Source: Cellulomonas citrea
GTDB taxonomy: Bacteria; Actinomycetota; Actinomycetes; Actinomycetales; Cellulomonadaceae
NCBI RefSeq assembly: GCF_009829685.1
Contig: NZ_VWSD01000007.1
Location: forward strand, 1 to 48,734
Length of the DNA: 48,734 bases
Direction: 5' to 3'
In this document: piece after piece, positions 26,198-35,893 of the stretch
Position numbering within the stretch: position 1 is the first letter of the stretch
Layout: the number at the start of each line of letters is the position of its first letter
Program-made: the position numbers and the translations under genes
Notes under the pieces: generated by a model
The model's input: the letters and a program-made list of their open reading frames with translations, nothing else
The model's database searches: none
Told to the model about the DNA's origin: nothing

Positions 26198-27573
26198 GCG
26201 CAGCCTCGCGGCTCTCGCTGTGGTGGGAGCAGGCGCTGGCGGACGACCCGTCGGCGGCCACCCCGAGCACACCGCTGGACGGTGACACCACCGCCGACGT
26301 CACGATCGTCGGCGCAGGGCTCACCGGACTGTGGACCGCCTACTACCTGCTCGAGGCCGACCCGTCGCTCGACGTGCTGGTGGTCGAGCAGCAGGTCGCC
26401 GGGTTCGGCGCCTCGGGCCGCAACGGCGGCTGGTGCTCGGCGCTGTTCCCCGCCTCCGCACAGGGCCTGGCCCGCAAGCACGGCGAGCAGGCCGCCCGCG
26501 AGATGCGCGCAGCCATGCGGGACACCGTGGTCGAGGTCGGCGGTGTCGCCGCCGCCGAGCAGATCGAGTGCGACTTCGTCTACAGCGGCACGCTCACCCT
26601 GGCGCGCACCCCCGTACAGCTCGAACGGGTGCGGGCCGAGGTCGTCGAGGACAACGAGTGGGGCGAGGAGACCGTGCTGCTGTCGGCCGCCGAGGCGTCC
26701 GACCGGGCGCGGGCGACCCATGTGCTGGGCGGCTCCTGGAACCCCAACTGCGCGCGCGTGCAGCCGCAGCGCCTGGTGCGCGGGCTGGTGCGGGTGCTGC
26801 GCGGCCGCGGCGTGCGCATCGCCGAGGGCACACGCGCCCTGCGGATCAGCCCCGGTGCCGTCGTCACCGACCTGGGGACCGTGCGCACCCGGTGGGCCAT
26901 CCGGGCCACCGAGGCCTGGACCCCCGACCTGCCCGGGTGGCGCCGCGCCGTCGCCCCCGTCTACTCCCTCATGGTGGCCACCGCACCGCTGGACGAGGCG
27001 ACCTGGGCGCAGATCGGCCTGGACGGGCGCGAGGTCTTCACCGACGGGCGCAACGTCGTCATCTACGGCCAGCGCACCGCCGACGGACGCATCGCGTTCG
27101 GCGGCCGGGGCGCGCCCTACCACCTGCGGTCGCGCATCGATCCCGCGTTCGACCGGGACGAGACCGTGTTCGCGCACCTGCGCACCACACTCGTCGAGAT
27201 GTTCCCGGCGCTGGCCGACGTGCCGTTCACGCACTCCTGGGGTGGGCCGCTGGCCATCCCCCGCGACTGGCACGCCTCCGTCGGCATGGACCCGCAGACC
27301 CGCATCGGCTGGGCCGGGGGCTACGTCGGCGACGGTGTGGCGACCACCAACCTGGCCGGCCGCACGCTGGCCGACCTGGTGACGGAGGCCGACACACCGC
27401 TCGTGCGCCTGCCGTGGGTGGGCTACCGGTCCCGCGACTGGGAGCCCGAGCCGCTGCGCTGGCTGGGCATCACGGCCGGACTCCAGGCGGCCGCATGGGT
27501 GGACCGCGCCGAGGACCGGAGCGGCCGGCCGAGCCGGCTCGAACCGGTGCTGGCCAAGCTCACCGGGCACTGA
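26194..27573 (+). CDS. FAD-dependent oxidoreductase (DAO family, PuuB-like)
   Basis: 459-residue flavoprotein of the D-amino-acid-oxidase/PuuB group. The dinucleotide-binding GAGLTGLWTAYYLLEA follows a beta-strand near residue 36; GFGASGRNGGW is the second flavin contact; the C-terminal GWAGGYVGDGVATTNLAGRTLADL closes the FAD site. In the puu pathway PuuB oxidises gamma-glutamylputrescine. No PuuA glutamate-putrescine ligase is present here, so it may oxidise putrescine or another amine directly (inference). It is translationally coupled (GTGA) to the aminotransferase and ends 21 nt before the convergent dxr stop. Confidence 0.85.
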   Translation: MSAASRLSLWWEQALADDPSAATPSTPLDGDTTADVTIVGAGLTGLWTAYYLLEADPSLDVLVVEQQVAGFGASGRNGGWCSALFPASAQGLARKHGEQAAREMRAAMRDTVVEVGGVAAAEQIECDFVYSGTLTLARTPVQLERVRAEVVEDNEWGEETVLLSAAEASDRARATHVLGGSWNPNCARVQPQRLVRGLVRVLRGRGVRIAEGTRALRISPGAVVTDLGTVRTRWAIRATEAWTPDLPGWRRAVAPVYSLMVATAPLDEATWAQIGLDGREVFTDGRNVVIYGQRTADGRIAFGGRGAPYHLRSRIDPAFDRDETVFAHLRTTLVEMFPALADVPFTHSWGGPLAIPRDWHASVGMDPQTRIGWAGGYVGDGVATTNLAGRTLADLVTEADTPLVRLPWVGYRSRDWEPEPLRWLGITAGLQAAAWVDRAEDRSGRPSRLEPVLAKLTGH

Positions 27574-27594
27574 GGGCCCAGGCGCCGCCGTGCG

Positions 27595-28788
27595 TCAGCG
27601 CTGGTCGAGCAGGGCCGAGGCGCGGGCGCGGGCCCAAGTGTCAGCCCGCAGCACGTCCGCCAGCTCGAGTCCGTCGGCGGCGGTGCCGTCATGCTCGGCG
27701 AGCACCCGTTCGACCGTCGCCACGATGTCCAGGAAGCCGATGCGGCCGGCCAGGAACGCCTCGACACCCACCTCGTTCGCGGCGTTGTAGACCGCCGGGT
27801 GCGTCGCGGACGCGCCGACGGCCTCCCGGGCCAGCCGCACCGCCGCGAAGACGTCCTCGTCGAGGGGTTCGAAGGTCCACGAGGTCGCCGACGTCCAGTC
27901 GCAGGACGGGGCTGCCTGCGCGATCCGGTCCGGCCAGCCCAGGCCCAACGCGATCGGCAGGCGCATGTCCGGCGGCGACGCCTGCGCGATGGTGGCGCCG
28001 TCGACGAACTCCACCATCGAGTGCACCACCGACTGCGGGTGCACCACGACGGCGATCTGCTCGGTCGGCACATCGAACAGCAGGTGCGCCTCGATGAGTT
28101 CGAGGCCCTTGTTCATCAACGAGGCCGAGTTGACCGTGACGACCGGGCCCATCGACCACGTCGGGTGCGCCAGCGCCTGAGCCGGCGTCACGCCCTTGAG
28201 CTCGTCGGCGGTCCAGCCGCGGAACGGCCCGCCGGACGCGGTGAGGACGAGCCGGCGCACCTCGCCCCGGGTCCCGGCCCGCAGGCACTGTGCGATCGCC
28301 GAGTGCTCGGAGTCGACCGGCACGATCTGGCCCACCCGGGTCCGGGTCGCGCGCACGAGCGGCCCGCCGACCACCAGGGACTCCTTGTTGGCCAGTGCCA
28401 ACGTGGTCCCCGCGGCCAGCGCCGCCAGGGTCGGGGCGAGGCCGACCGACCCGGTGATGCCGTTGAGCACGACGTCGGCCGGCATGGCCGCGAGCGTGAC
28501 CGCCGCCTCGGGCCCGGTGACGAGCTCGACCCCGGCGCCCGACCAGCCCGGGTGCACCGGGCTCTGCGCCGCCAGCGCGGCCCGCAGCTCGTCGGCGGCC
28601 GACGCTCGGCTGATCGCGACAGCGGACACGCCGAGCTGCGCAGCCTGCCGGGCGACCGTCGCGACGTCCCGTCCGCCGGCGGCCAGGCCGACGACCTCGA
28701 AACGACCGGGGTTGCGGGTGATGACGTCGATCGCCTGGGTCCCGATCGATCCGGTCGACCCCAGCAGCACAACCCGACGGCGACTCAT
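27595..28788 (-). CDS. dxr: 1-deoxy-D-xylulose 5-phosphate reductoisomerase
   Basis: First committed enzyme of the MEP isoprenoid pathway; rearranges and reduces DXP to MEP with NADPH and a divalent metal. The 397-residue protein has the NADPH motif GSTGSIGTQ (residues 10-18), [11 protein letters not shown], the metal-site region [12 protein letters not shown], and the flexible-loop region [10 protein letters not shown]. Its ATG overlaps the DivIVA-domain gene stop by 4 nt, so it is the last gene of the long minus-strand operon starting at rpsB. It is convergent with the FAD oxidase gene. Confidence 0.97.
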   Translation of the reverse strand: MSRRRVVLLGSTGSIGTQAIDVITRNPGRFEVVGLAAGGRDVATVARQAAQLGVSAVAISRASAADELRAALAAQSPVHPGWSGAGVELVTGPEAAVTLAAMPADVVLNGITGSVGLAPTLAALAAGTTLALANKESLVVGGPLVRATRTRVGQIVPVDSEHSAIAQCLRAGTRGEVRRLVLTASGGPFRGWTADELKGVTPAQALAHPTWSMGPVVTVNSASLMNKGLELIEAHLLFDVPTEQIAVVVHPQSVVHSMVEFVDGATIAQASPPDMRLPIALGLGWPDRIAQAAPSCDWTSATSWTFEPLDEDVFAAVRLAREAVGASATHPAVYNAANEVGVEAFLAGRIGFLDIVATVERVLAEHDGTAADGLELADVLRADTWARARASALLDQR

Positions 28789-29342
28789 TCGACGCCGAGC
28801 AGGACCTCGACCGCGCGTGCGCAGAAGGCGTCGACGCTGTCCTCGTCGTAGGCGTTGCGACCGCGCCGCGGACGGAACGTGAGCGCCCGCACCTCACCGG
28901 CGGTGAGCGCGGCACCCTGGTCGAAGTAGGCGATGAGACGGTGGCACAGCGCGTCGACGTCGGCCGGCTCGTAGCCGTGCGCGCCCTTCGTCGGCGGGGC
29001 GAACCGGTCGCCGTCCGGGCGTCCGAGCCGACCGTAGAGGGTGCGCGCCCGCTCCCCGAGGTGGTCCATCCACGCCTTCTGGCCCTGCTGGGCCACGAAC
29101 TCGGCCCGCGCCCGGGCCACGAACGCGGCCTCCAGACGGTCGAGGGCGGCGTCCACCGCGGCCGTCACGTAGCCGCCGCGCACGAGCTCGAAGCCCGCAC
29201 TGCGCACATCAGCCGCCGACAGGGCGCCGGCCGGGCCCTTCTCGTAGACCGAGCGGGCATGGGTGAAGAACTCGTCGACCTCGTCCGGGTCGTAGCCACG
29301 CCGCAGCGCACCCACCGTCCGGAACATGCCGTCGTCGCTCAC
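28785..29342 (-). CDS. DivIVA-domain repeat protein
   Basis: 185-residue cytoplasmic protein made of DivIVA-like repeats: [20 protein letters not shown] at the N-terminus, [22 protein letters not shown] in the first half, [16 protein letters not shown], and [20 protein letters not shown] at the end. Such repeats are associated with polar or membrane targeting and coiled-coil assembly, though this protein lacks the long coiled coil of true Wag31/DivIVA. A role near the division or growth site is inferred. GTG 29342 overlaps the rlmN stop by 4 nt, and the stop overlaps dxr by 4 nt. Confidence 0.82.
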   Translation of the reverse strand: MSDDGMFRTVGALRRGYDPDEVDEFFTHARSVYEKGPAGALSAADVRSAGFELVRGGYVTAAVDAALDRLEAAFVARARAEFVAQQGQKAWMDHLGERARTLYGRLGRPDGDRFAPPTKGAHGYEPADVDALCHRLIAYFDQGAALTAGEVRALTFRPRRGRNAYDEDSVDAFCARAVEVLLGVE

Positions 29343-30463
29343 TCGTCCTCCTGTCCGGCGAGCTGACCGCATGCGCCGTCGATCTCGCTCCCACGCGTGT
29401 CACGGACCGTCGTCGGGATCCCGTGCGCCCGCAAGCGTGCCACGAACTCCGCCTCGACCGAGGGCTCACTCGCCGTCCACCGCGACCCCGGGACGGGGTT
29501 GAGCGGGATCGGGTTGGCATGCACCCATCCGCGCCCCCGGGCGTTGAGCAGCTCGCCGAGCAGATCGGCCCGCCACGCCTGGTCGTTGACGTCGCGCATG
29601 AGCGCGTACTCGATCGAGACCCGACGTCCGGTGCGCTCGAAGTACCGCCGCGCCGAGTCGAGCACCTGCGCCACCGACCAGCGTGTGTTGACCGGCACCA
29701 GCTCGCCGCGCAGCTCATCGTCCGGGGCGTGCAGCGACACCGCGAGCGTCACCGGGATGCCCTCGTCCGCCAGCTTGTCGATCGCCGGGGCGAGCCCCAC
29801 GGTCGAGACGGTCACGTTGCGGGCCGACAGGCCGAACCCGTCCGGCACCGGGGCCACGAGGGTCCGGACCGCCGCCATCACCCGGGCGTAGTTCGCCAGC
29901 GGCTCCCCCATCCCCATGAAGACCACGTTCGAGAGCCGGGTCGGCCCACCCGGGAGGTCACCGTCGGCCAGCATCCGCCCGGCGGCCCGCACCTGGTCGA
30001 CGATCTCGGCCGTCGACAGGTTGCGGGTCAGCCCGAGGCGGCCGGTGGCGCAGAACGCGCAGGCCAGACCGCAGCCGGCCTGGCTCGACACGCACAGCGT
30101 CGAGCGGTGCGGATAGCGCATGAGGACAGACTCGACCCGGGCGCCGTCGAACAGGTGCCACAGGGTCTTCACGGTGGTGCCACGGTCGGCCGTGAGCCGC
30201 TTCGACTGCGTGAGCAACGGGGGCAGCAGCGCCTCGACGAGCGCCTGCCGGCTGGCGGCCGGCAGGTCCGTCATCTCGTCGGCGTCGGTGGTCAGGTGCC
30301 CGTAGTAGTGCGTGGCGAGCTGACGCGCACGGAACGCCGGCTGACCCAGATCCGTGACCGCCGCGGCACGCTCGTCCGGCGACAGGTCCGCGAAGTGGCG
30401 CGGCGGCTTGCCCCGCGCGCCGGCGGAACGGGTCGACAGGTCCAGGGCGACGGGCTCGCTCAT
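29339..30463 (-). CDS. rlmN: dual-specificity 23S rRNA/tRNA adenine C2-methyltransferase
   Basis: Radical-SAM enzyme methylating A2503 of 23S rRNA and A37 of some tRNAs. The 374-residue protein has the [4Fe-4S] motif CGLACAFC (Cys 131, 135, 138), [12 protein letters not shown] and [17 protein letters not shown]. The C-terminal Cys in EIDGACGQL is the second catalytic cysteine. ATG 30463 overlaps the cdsA stop by 4 nt, and the stop overlaps the DivIVA-repeat gene by 4 nt. Confidence 0.96.
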   Translation of the reverse strand: MSEPVALDLSTRSAGARGKPPRHFADLSPDERAAAVTDLGQPAFRARQLATHYYGHLTTDADEMTDLPAASRQALVEALLPPLLTQSKRLTADRGTTVKTLWHLFDGARVESVLMRYPHRSTLCVSSQAGCGLACAFCATGRLGLTRNLSTAEIVDQVRAAGRMLADGDLPGGPTRLSNVVFMGMGEPLANYARVMAAVRTLVAPVPDGFGLSARNVTVSTVGLAPAIDKLADEGIPVTLAVSLHAPDDELRGELVPVNTRWSVAQVLDSARRYFERTGRRVSIEYALMRDVNDQAWRADLLGELLNARGRGWVHANPIPLNPVPGSRWTASEPSVEAEFVARLRAHGIPTTVRDTRGSEIDGACGQLAGQEDE

Positions 30464-31302
30464 GAGGCCACCGGCTGCAGCACGGCGAGGATGAGGTAGA
30501 CGGCGGGCGCCGAGATGAGCATGGAGTCCAACCTGTCGAGGATGCCGCCGTGACCGGGCAGCAGCCGCCCCATGTCCTTGAGCTCGAGATCCCGCTTGAG
30601 CATGGACTCCGCCAGGTCGCCGAGCGTCGCGGTGGTCACCACGGCGATCCCGAGGAACGCACCGACCAGCGGGCGACCGTGCAACCACCACTGCACCCCC
30701 ACGACGCCGACGACGCAGGCCAGCACGAGCGAGCCGGCGAAGCCCTCCCAGGACTTCTTCGGGCTCACCGACGGCGCCATCGGATGGCGGCCGAGCAGCG
30801 TCCCGACGGCATAGCCGCCGGTGTCCGAGGCCACCGCGAGCAGGATGAACAGCAGCACCCGCACCGGCCCGTCGGGGGCGGCGAGCATGAGCATCGCGAA
30901 CCCGGCGAGGAACGGGATGTACGCGGCCGCGAACACGGCCGCCGTCGCGTCCCGCAGCGCCGGCAGCCCGCTGCCGTCGAGCACCCGCCACACCACGGCA
31001 CCGCCGACGGTGAGCAGGAACGCGACGAACAGCGCCTCCGGCCCAGCCGTGTACGCCGAGACGAGGATGCCGACCGAGCCCACGAGCAGCGGCAGCAGCG
31101 GCAGGTGGATCGAGCGCCGGGTGAACGCCTGCGCCAGCTCCCACAGCGCCGCGCCGACCGCGACCACCGCCAGGACGGCGAAGGCCTCCTTGCGGATGAA
31201 CAGCGAGGCGACGACGAGCAGCACCAGGCCCAGCCCGACGGCGAACGCGACCGGGAGGTCACGTCCGGCCTGGGGCTTGCGGGGCGCGGCGAGCTCCGAC
31301 AT
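30460..31302 (-). CDS. cdsA: phosphatidate cytidylyltransferase
   Basis: Integral membrane enzyme making CDP-diacylglycerol from phosphatidate and CTP, the precursor of the anionic phospholipids. 280 residues with about seven hydrophobic segments. The family signature is present near the C-terminus: [34 protein letters not shown]. An upstream conserved piece is [29 protein letters not shown]. The ATG shares one base with the frr stop (TGATG), and the gene is coupled to rlmN. Confidence 0.96.
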   Translation of the reverse strand: MSELAAPRKPQAGRDLPVAFAVGLGLVLLVVASLFIRKEAFAVLAVVAVGAALWELAQAFTRRSIHLPLLPLLVGSVGILVSAYTAGPEALFVAFLLTVGGAVVWRVLDGSGLPALRDATAAVFAAAYIPFLAGFAMLMLAAPDGPVRVLLFILLAVASDTGGYAVGTLLGRHPMAPSVSPKKSWEGFAGSLVLACVVGVVGVQWWLHGRPLVGAFLGIAVVTTATLGDLAESMLKRDLELKDMGRLLPGHGGILDRLDSMLISAPAVYLILAVLQPVAS

Positions 31303-31859
31303 CAGACCTCGAGCAGCTCGCTCTCCTTGCTGGCGAGAAGGTGGTCGACGAGCTCGGTGTGCTTCTTGGTGAGCGCCTCCAGCTCCTTCTCGGCACGGGT
31401 GACCTCGTCCTCGCCGACCTCGCCGTCCTTGACCAGACGGTCGAGCACGTCCTTGGCGTGACGGCGCACGGAGCGCACCGAGATCCGGGCGTCCTCGGCC
31501 TTGGTGCGGGCGAGCTTGACGTAGTCGCGCCGGCGCTCCTCGGTGAGGGCCGGCAGCACGACGCGGATGACCTGGCCGTCGCTCGTCGGGTTGACGCCGA
31601 GGTCGGAGTTGCGCAGCGCCTTCTCGATCGCCGTGATCGACGACCGGTCGAACGGCGAGATGATGACCGTGCGGGCCTCGACCACGTTGAACGAGGCGAG
31701 CTGCTGCAGCGCGGTCGGCGTGCCGTAGTACTCGACGAACACCTTGGCGAACATCGCCGCGTTGGCCCGGCCGGTGCGGATCGCCGAGAAGTCCTCCTTG
31801 GCGACCTCGATGGCCTTGTCCATCTTCTCCTCGGCCTCGAAGAGGGTCTCGTCGATCAC
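31302..31859 (-). CDS. frr: ribosome recycling factor
   Basis: Splits post-termination ribosomes together with EF-G. 185 residues, the standard length. The three-helix domain is recognisable by MDKAIEVAKEDFSAIRTGRANAAM at the start and by EERRRDYVKLARTKAEDARISVRSVRR in the C-terminal helix; the hinge-domain segment VEARTVIISPFDRSSI lies between. GTG 31859 is preceded by AAGGAG. It follows pyrH after 46 nt. Confidence 0.97.
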   Translation of the reverse strand: MIDETLFEAEEKMDKAIEVAKEDFSAIRTGRANAAMFAKVFVEYYGTPTALQQLASFNVVEARTVIISPFDRSSITAIEKALRNSDLGVNPTSDGQVIRVVLPALTEERRRDYVKLARTKAEDARISVRSVRRHAKDVLDRLVKDGEVGEDEVTRAEKELEALTKKHTELVDHLLASKESELLEV

Positions 31860-31905
31860 CGCTGCTCCTTCTCGATGTCTGCCGGGGACTGCGTGCCGCG
31901 CACGC

Positions 31906-32637
31906 TCACGCGGTCGTCACCAGGGTGCCGATCTTCTCACCCTGAAGTGCGCGGGTGACGTTGCCGGGCTCCTCGAGCCCGAAGACGCGCATCTGGACGT
32001 CGTTGTCCCGGCACATCGACAGCGCGGTCGCATCCATCACGGCGAGGCCGTCGACGAGTGCGCGGGTGTACGTGAGGTGGTCCAGCCGACGTGCCGTCGG
32101 ATCGGTGCGCGGGTCGGCGGTGTAGACCCCGTCGACCCCGTTCTTGCCCATGAGCACCTCGCTGCAGTGCGTCTCCAACGCACGCTGCACGCTCACGGTG
32201 TCGGTGGAGAAGTACGGCATGCCCGCACCGGCGCCGAAGATGACGACGCGCCCCTTCTCCATGTGGCGGATGGCGCGCAGCGGGATGTACTGCTCGGCGA
32301 CCTGGCCCATCGCGATGGCCGTCTGCACCCGCGTGCTCACATCCGCCTGCTCCAGGAAGTCCTGCAGCGCCAGGCAGTTCATCACCGTGCCGAGCATGCC
32401 CATGTAGTCGGCGCGGGCACGGTCCATGCCGGCCTTGGACAGCTCGGCACCGCGGAAGAAGTTGCCGCCGCCGACCACGATCGCGACCTGCACGCCGGAG
32501 CGCACGGCCACCGCGATCTCGCTGGCGATCCGCTTGACCACCTCGACCGACAGACCGACGTCACCGCCGCCGAAGGACTCCCCCGAGAGCTTGAGCAGCA
32601 CCCGACGGACACCCGTCGGCGACGGTGACCCGGTCAT
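31906..32637 (-). CDS. pyrH: UMP kinase
   Basis: Phosphorylates UMP to UDP in pyrimidine nucleotide synthesis. The 243-residue protein belongs to the amino-acid-kinase fold. It has [12 protein letters not shown] at the N-terminus, [24 protein letters not shown], the nucleotide-binding [14 protein letters not shown], and [16 protein letters not shown] 32637 lies 3 nt after the tsf stop, so the two are almost certainly cotranscribed. Confidence 0.97.
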   Translation of the reverse strand: MTGSPSPTGVRRVLLKLSGESFGGGDVGLSVEVVKRIASEIAVAVRSGVQVAIVVGGGNFFRGAELSKAGMDRARADYMGMLGTVMNCLALQDFLEQADVSTRVQTAIAMGQVAEQYIPLRAIRHMEKGRVVIFGAGAGMPYFSTDTVSVQRALETHCSEVLMGKNGVDGVYTADPRTDPTARRLDHLTYTRALVDGLAVMDATALSMCRDNDVQMRVFGLEEPGNVTRALQGEKIGTLVTTA

Positions 32638-32640
32638 CGG

Positions 32641-33486
32641 TCAGGCCCCGACCCGGAAGCGGGCGAAGCCGGTGACGGTCCCGCCGGCCTCGGCGAGCAC
32701 CTGGCCCACGGTCTTCTTCGGGTCCCGGGCGTACGCCTGGTCGACCAGCACGTTCTCCTTGAAGAACCCGTTGACCCGGCCCTCGACGATCTTGGGCAGC
32801 GCCGCCTCGGGCTTGCCCTCGTTGCGGGCCGTCTCCTCGGCGATCCGACGCTCGTCGGCGACCAGGTCGGCCGGCACGTCCTCACGCGTGAGGTAGGTCG
32901 GGGAGAACGCCGCGATGTGGGTCGCGACGTCGTGCGCCACGGACGCGCCCTTGGCGTCGGTGCTCACGAGCACACCGACCTGCGGGGGCAGGTCCTTGTT
33001 GACCTTGTGCAGGTAGACCTCGACGTGCTCGCCCGCGAGCCGGGCGATCCGGCGCACGACGAGCTTCTCGCCGATCGTCGCCGCCACACCGTCGACCGCC
33101 TCGGCGACCGTGACACCGTCGGTGTCCGCCGCCAGCAGGCCGTCCACGTCGGACGCCGCCGAGGCGACAGCCGCCGCCAGGACCCGGTCCGCCAGGGAGA
33201 TGAAGGCCTGGTTCTTCGCGACGAAGTCCGTCTCGGAGTTCACCTCGACGAGGACGCCGACCTGGCCCTCGCCGTCGGACGTCGGGCCGACGTGCGCCGC
33301 GACGAGGCCGTCGGACGCCGACCGGCCCTCACGCTTGCTCACGCCCTTGAGGCCCTTGACCCGGATGATCTCCAACGCCTTGTCGGCGTCGCCCTCGGCC
33401 TCCTCGAGCGCCTTCTTGACGTCGAGCATGCCCGCACCGGTCTTCTCGCGCAGCGCCTTGATGTCCGCCACCGAGTAGTTCGCCAT
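32641..33486 (-). CDS. tsf: elongation factor Ts
   Basis: Nucleotide-exchange factor for EF-Tu. 281 residues. The N-terminal UBA-like domain contains [22 protein letters not shown] in its family form (here [15 protein letters not shown]). The TDF catalytic motif appears in [10 protein letters not shown]. Two core subdomains and a C-terminal segment follow. It lies between rpsB (47 nt upstream) and pyrH (3 nt downstream). Confidence 0.98.
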   Translation of the reverse strand: MANYSVADIKALREKTGAGMLDVKKALEEAEGDADKALEIIRVKGLKGVSKREGRSASDGLVAAHVGPTSDGEGQVGVLVEVNSETDFVAKNQAFISLADRVLAAAVASAASDVDGLLAADTDGVTVAEAVDGVAATIGEKLVVRRIARLAGEHVEVYLHKVNKDLPPQVGVLVSTDAKGASVAHDVATHIAAFSPTYLTREDVPADLVADERRIAEETARNEGKPEAALPKIVEGRVNGFFKENVLVDQAYARDPKKTVGQVLAEAGGTVTGFARFRVGA

Positions 33487-33533
33487 CAGATGTCCTCGTT
33501 CTCGTCGTGGTGCACCGGGGAACGGCGCGGGAT

Positions 33534-34460
33534 TCAGTTGGCCTCGGGAGCCGTCTCGTCGGCCGCAGCAGCCGGCGCCTCGTCGGCGGCGACCTCGGCA
33601 GCAGCCTCGACGACGACCTCGTCGACCGCAGCGGTCTCGCCGGCGGCAGCCGTGACGTCCTCGGTCACGACGGCCGCAGCGGCCTCAGCACCGGCGAGGA
33701 GCTCCTGCTCCCACTCGGCGAGCGGCTCGGCGGGAGCAGCGGCGGCCTCGCCGTCACCGGTCCGCGAGGCGTGGCGCTTGATGAGGCCGTCGGCCACGGC
33801 GTCGGCCACCACGCGGGTGAGCAGCTGCACGGCGCGGATCGCGTCGTCGTTGCCCGGGATCGGGTAGTCGACCTGGTCGGGGTCGCAGTTGGTGTCCAGG
33901 ATCGCGACGATCGGGATGCCCAGCTTGCGGGCCTCGTCGACCGCCAGGTGCTCCTTGTTGGTGTCGACGATCCAGACCGCCGACGGCACCTTGGCCATGT
34001 CGCGGATGCCACCCAGGGTCTTGGCGAGCTTGTCCTTCTCGCGACGCAGGACGAGCAGCTCCTTCTTCGTCAGACCGGAGCCGGCGACGTCGTCGAAGTC
34101 GATCTGCTCGAGCTCCTTGAGGCGCTGCAGACGCTTGTGCACCGTCGTGAAGTTGGTGAGCATGCCACCGAGCCAGCGCTGGTTGACGTAGGGCATTCCC
34201 ACGCGGCTGGCCTGCTCGGCCACCGGCTCCTGGGCCTGCTTCTTGGTGCCGACGAACAGGATCGTGCCGCCGTGGGCCACGGTCTGGCTGACGAACTCGT
34301 ACGCGGAGTCGATGTAGGTCAGCGACTTCTCGAGGTCGACGATGTAGATCCCGTTGCGCTCGGTGAGGATGAAGCGCTTCATCTTCGGGTTCCAGCGGCG
34401 GGTCTGGTGCCCGAAGTGGACACCGCTGTTCAGCAGCTGGCGCATGGTGACGACGGCCAT
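33534..34460 (-). CDS. rpsB: 30S ribosomal protein S2
   Basis: 308 residues. The S2 core is clear: [45 protein letters not shown], and the C-terminal [11 protein letters not shown]. After about residue 235 comes a long Ala/Glu-rich acidic tail, as in other actinobacteria. ATG 34460 is preceded by GAAAGG. It is the first gene of the rpsB-tsf-pyrH-frr-cdsA-rlmN-DivIVA-dxr run and has a long structured leader upstream. Confidence 0.98.
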   Translation of the reverse strand: MAVVTMRQLLNSGVHFGHQTRRWNPKMKRFILTERNGIYIVDLEKSLTYIDSAYEFVSQTVAHGGTILFVGTKKQAQEPVAEQASRVGMPYVNQRWLGGMLTNFTTVHKRLQRLKELEQIDFDDVAGSGLTKKELLVLRREKDKLAKTLGGIRDMAKVPSAVWIVDTNKEHLAVDEARKLGIPIVAILDTNCDPDQVDYPIPGNDDAIRAVQLLTRVVADAVADGLIKRHASRTGDGEAAAAPAEPLAEWEQELLAGAEAAAAVVTEDVTAAAGETAAVDEVVVEAAAEVAADEAPAAAADETAPEAN

Positions 34461-34696
34461 GATCGACCTTTCGGCGCGCGCACGGCGCGCGCACTCCTGC
34501 GGACCGACAGGTCCGCGTGCTCGGTTGTCGACCCCGACCGGGTGGCCGAGGTCCCTGGCGCCCGCCGGACCCGCACCGGGTGCTCCCCGGACCGCTGCGG
34601 GCGTCGGCCTCGTCCCCGGTGCCGCACGAGTGCGGCGTGGATCGGAGTCTGGACGCGCGAAGTCGACCGGCATGCCGGTCGCAGGCAGGAAGTCTA
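34461..34696 (-). promoter_or_regulatory. structured 5' leader and candidate -10 of rpsB
   Basis: On the minus strand a TAGACT (34691-34696) could be a -10 box, followed by an about 230-nt leader. The leader contains several stable dyads: an 18-bp perfect palindrome (34664-34681), GCCGCAC/GTGCGGC (34621-34636), GCGGACC/GGTCCGC with a 4-nt loop (34499-34516), and a GC-only stem at 34474-34492 that abuts the GAAAGG ribosome-binding site. Autoregulation by S2 is a plausible use. The remainder of the gap (34697-34813) belongs to the divergent peptidase gene and shows only a 14-bp palindrome at 34760-34773. Confidence 0.45.
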
Positions 34697-34813
34697 CCCG
34701 ACCCGGGCAGACGCGCCGACTCACCGGTGACGAGCCGTCCTGCGCCGTCCGTCGCCCCGGCCGGTGCACCGGCGCCCGGCCCGACAGCCCCGCTGCGGAC
34801 CAGTCTCGCGGGC

Positions 34814-35893
34814 ATGCGGACCTCGACACTCGCGCGCACCCTCGGCCTCGCCCTGCTCGTCCCCCTCACGCTGAGCGCCCCGCAGCCCGTCGCCGACCGC
34901 GCCGCACCCGCCCCGGCCCCCGTCCGACCCGCCTACCGGCTCCCCCTCGACCCGCCCGCCCCGGTCGTCCACCCGTTCCGGGCGCCGCCTGACCGGTGGT
35001 CCGCCGGGCACCGCGGGGTCGACCTCGGCGCCATCCCGGGGACAGCCGTCCTGGCACCGGCCGACGCTCTGGTCACCTTCGCGGGCCAGGTCGCCGGCCG
35101 GCCGGTCCTCACGCTCACCCACCTCGACGGACGGCGATCGAGCCTGGAACCCGTGATCGCCTCGGTCGGCCTCGGCCAGGCGGTCGTCGCAGGCGAGGTC
35201 GTCGGGACGCTCGATGACGGCGCGCTGTCGCACTGCGCGCCCGCGGCCTGCCTGCACTGGGGTGTGCGTGCGGAGCAGACGTACCTGGACCCGCTGAGCC
35301 TGCTGCCCGGATCAGGTCCGGTGGTGCTGCTGAGCTCCGCTCACCGACCGCCGGTGGCTGGTCGGTCAGGCGACCCGCTCGGCCTCGCGCATCTGGTGAC
35401 GCAGCCGCGCCATCGCGGCCGTGTGCATCTGGGACACCCGGGACTCGGTGACACCGAGCACCCGGCCGATCTCGGCGAGCGTGCGCCGCTCGTAGTAGTA
35501 CAGGACGACGACCAGGCGCTCACGCTCCCCCAGCGTCTCGATCGCACGGCCCAGCAGGTGGGAGGTCTCCATCGCCTCGACCTGCGCCACGGGGTCGGGC
35601 ACCCGGTCGTCACCGAGACGGTCGCCCATGCTGAGGCTGCCCGAGGCGTCCTCACCCGAGACGACCTCGTCGAGGGCTGCGAGGTTGACGCTGGCGACCT
35701 GGCCCAGCACCGAGTTGAGCTCACCGGTCGAGATCCCCAGGTGCTCGGCGACCTCACGCTGGCTCGGCGCCCGGTGCAGGTCGACCTCGAGCTCGCAGAA
35801 GGCCCGGTCGATCGCACGCGCCTTGGACCGAACCGAGCGCGGCACCCAGTCCATGGCACGCAGCTCGTCGAGGATCGCACCCCGGATCCGTGA
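34814..35893 (+). CDS. secreted M23/LytM-type peptidase-like protein; frame runs on into the sigma gene
   Basis: Residues 1-28 form a signal peptide ([21 protein letters not shown]), followed by a Pro/Ala-rich linker and an M23-like domain (about 45-172). That domain holds HRGVDLG (His 66, Asp 70), [20 protein letters not shown] and CLHWGVR (146-152), where classical M23 enzymes have HLH. It may be a cell-wall hydrolase or a catalytically altered relative. The recognisable domain ends near 35330 ([15 protein letters not shown]), but no stop follows. The frame continues to 35893, 528 nt into the antisense of the sigma gene, giving 359 residues with an Arg/His/Asp-rich tail unlike any domain. 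A lost stop, a frameshift, a sequence error or a true long overlap are all possible. The start was chosen for the signal peptide. Confidence 0.65.
   Translation: MRTSTLARTLGLALLVPLTLSAPQPVADRAAPAPAPVRPAYRLPLDPPAPVVHPFRAPPDRWSAGHRGVDLGAIPGTAVLAPADALVTFAGQVAGRPVLTLTHLDGRRSSLEPVIASVGLGQAVVAGEVVGTLDDGALSHCAPAACLHWGVRAEQTYLDPLSLLPGSGPVVLLSSAHRPPVAGRSGDPLGLAHLVTQPRHRGRVHLGHPGLGDTEHPADLGERAPLVVVQDDDQALTLPQRLDRTAQQVGGLHRLDLRHGVGHPVVTETVAHAEAARGVLTRDDLVEGCEVDAGDLAQHRVELTGRDPQVLGDLTLARRPVQVDLELAEGPVDRTRLGPNRARHPVHGTQLVEDRTPDP
35343..35366. terminator. candidate terminator between convergent peptidase and sigma genes
   Basis: ACCGACC (35343-35349) pairs with GGTCGGT (35360-35366), with an inner GCC/GGC extension and one bulge. 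It overlaps the last base of the sigma stop codon and sits where the peptidase-like gene would be expected to end, supporting the view that the natural gene ends here. Confidence 0.4.
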
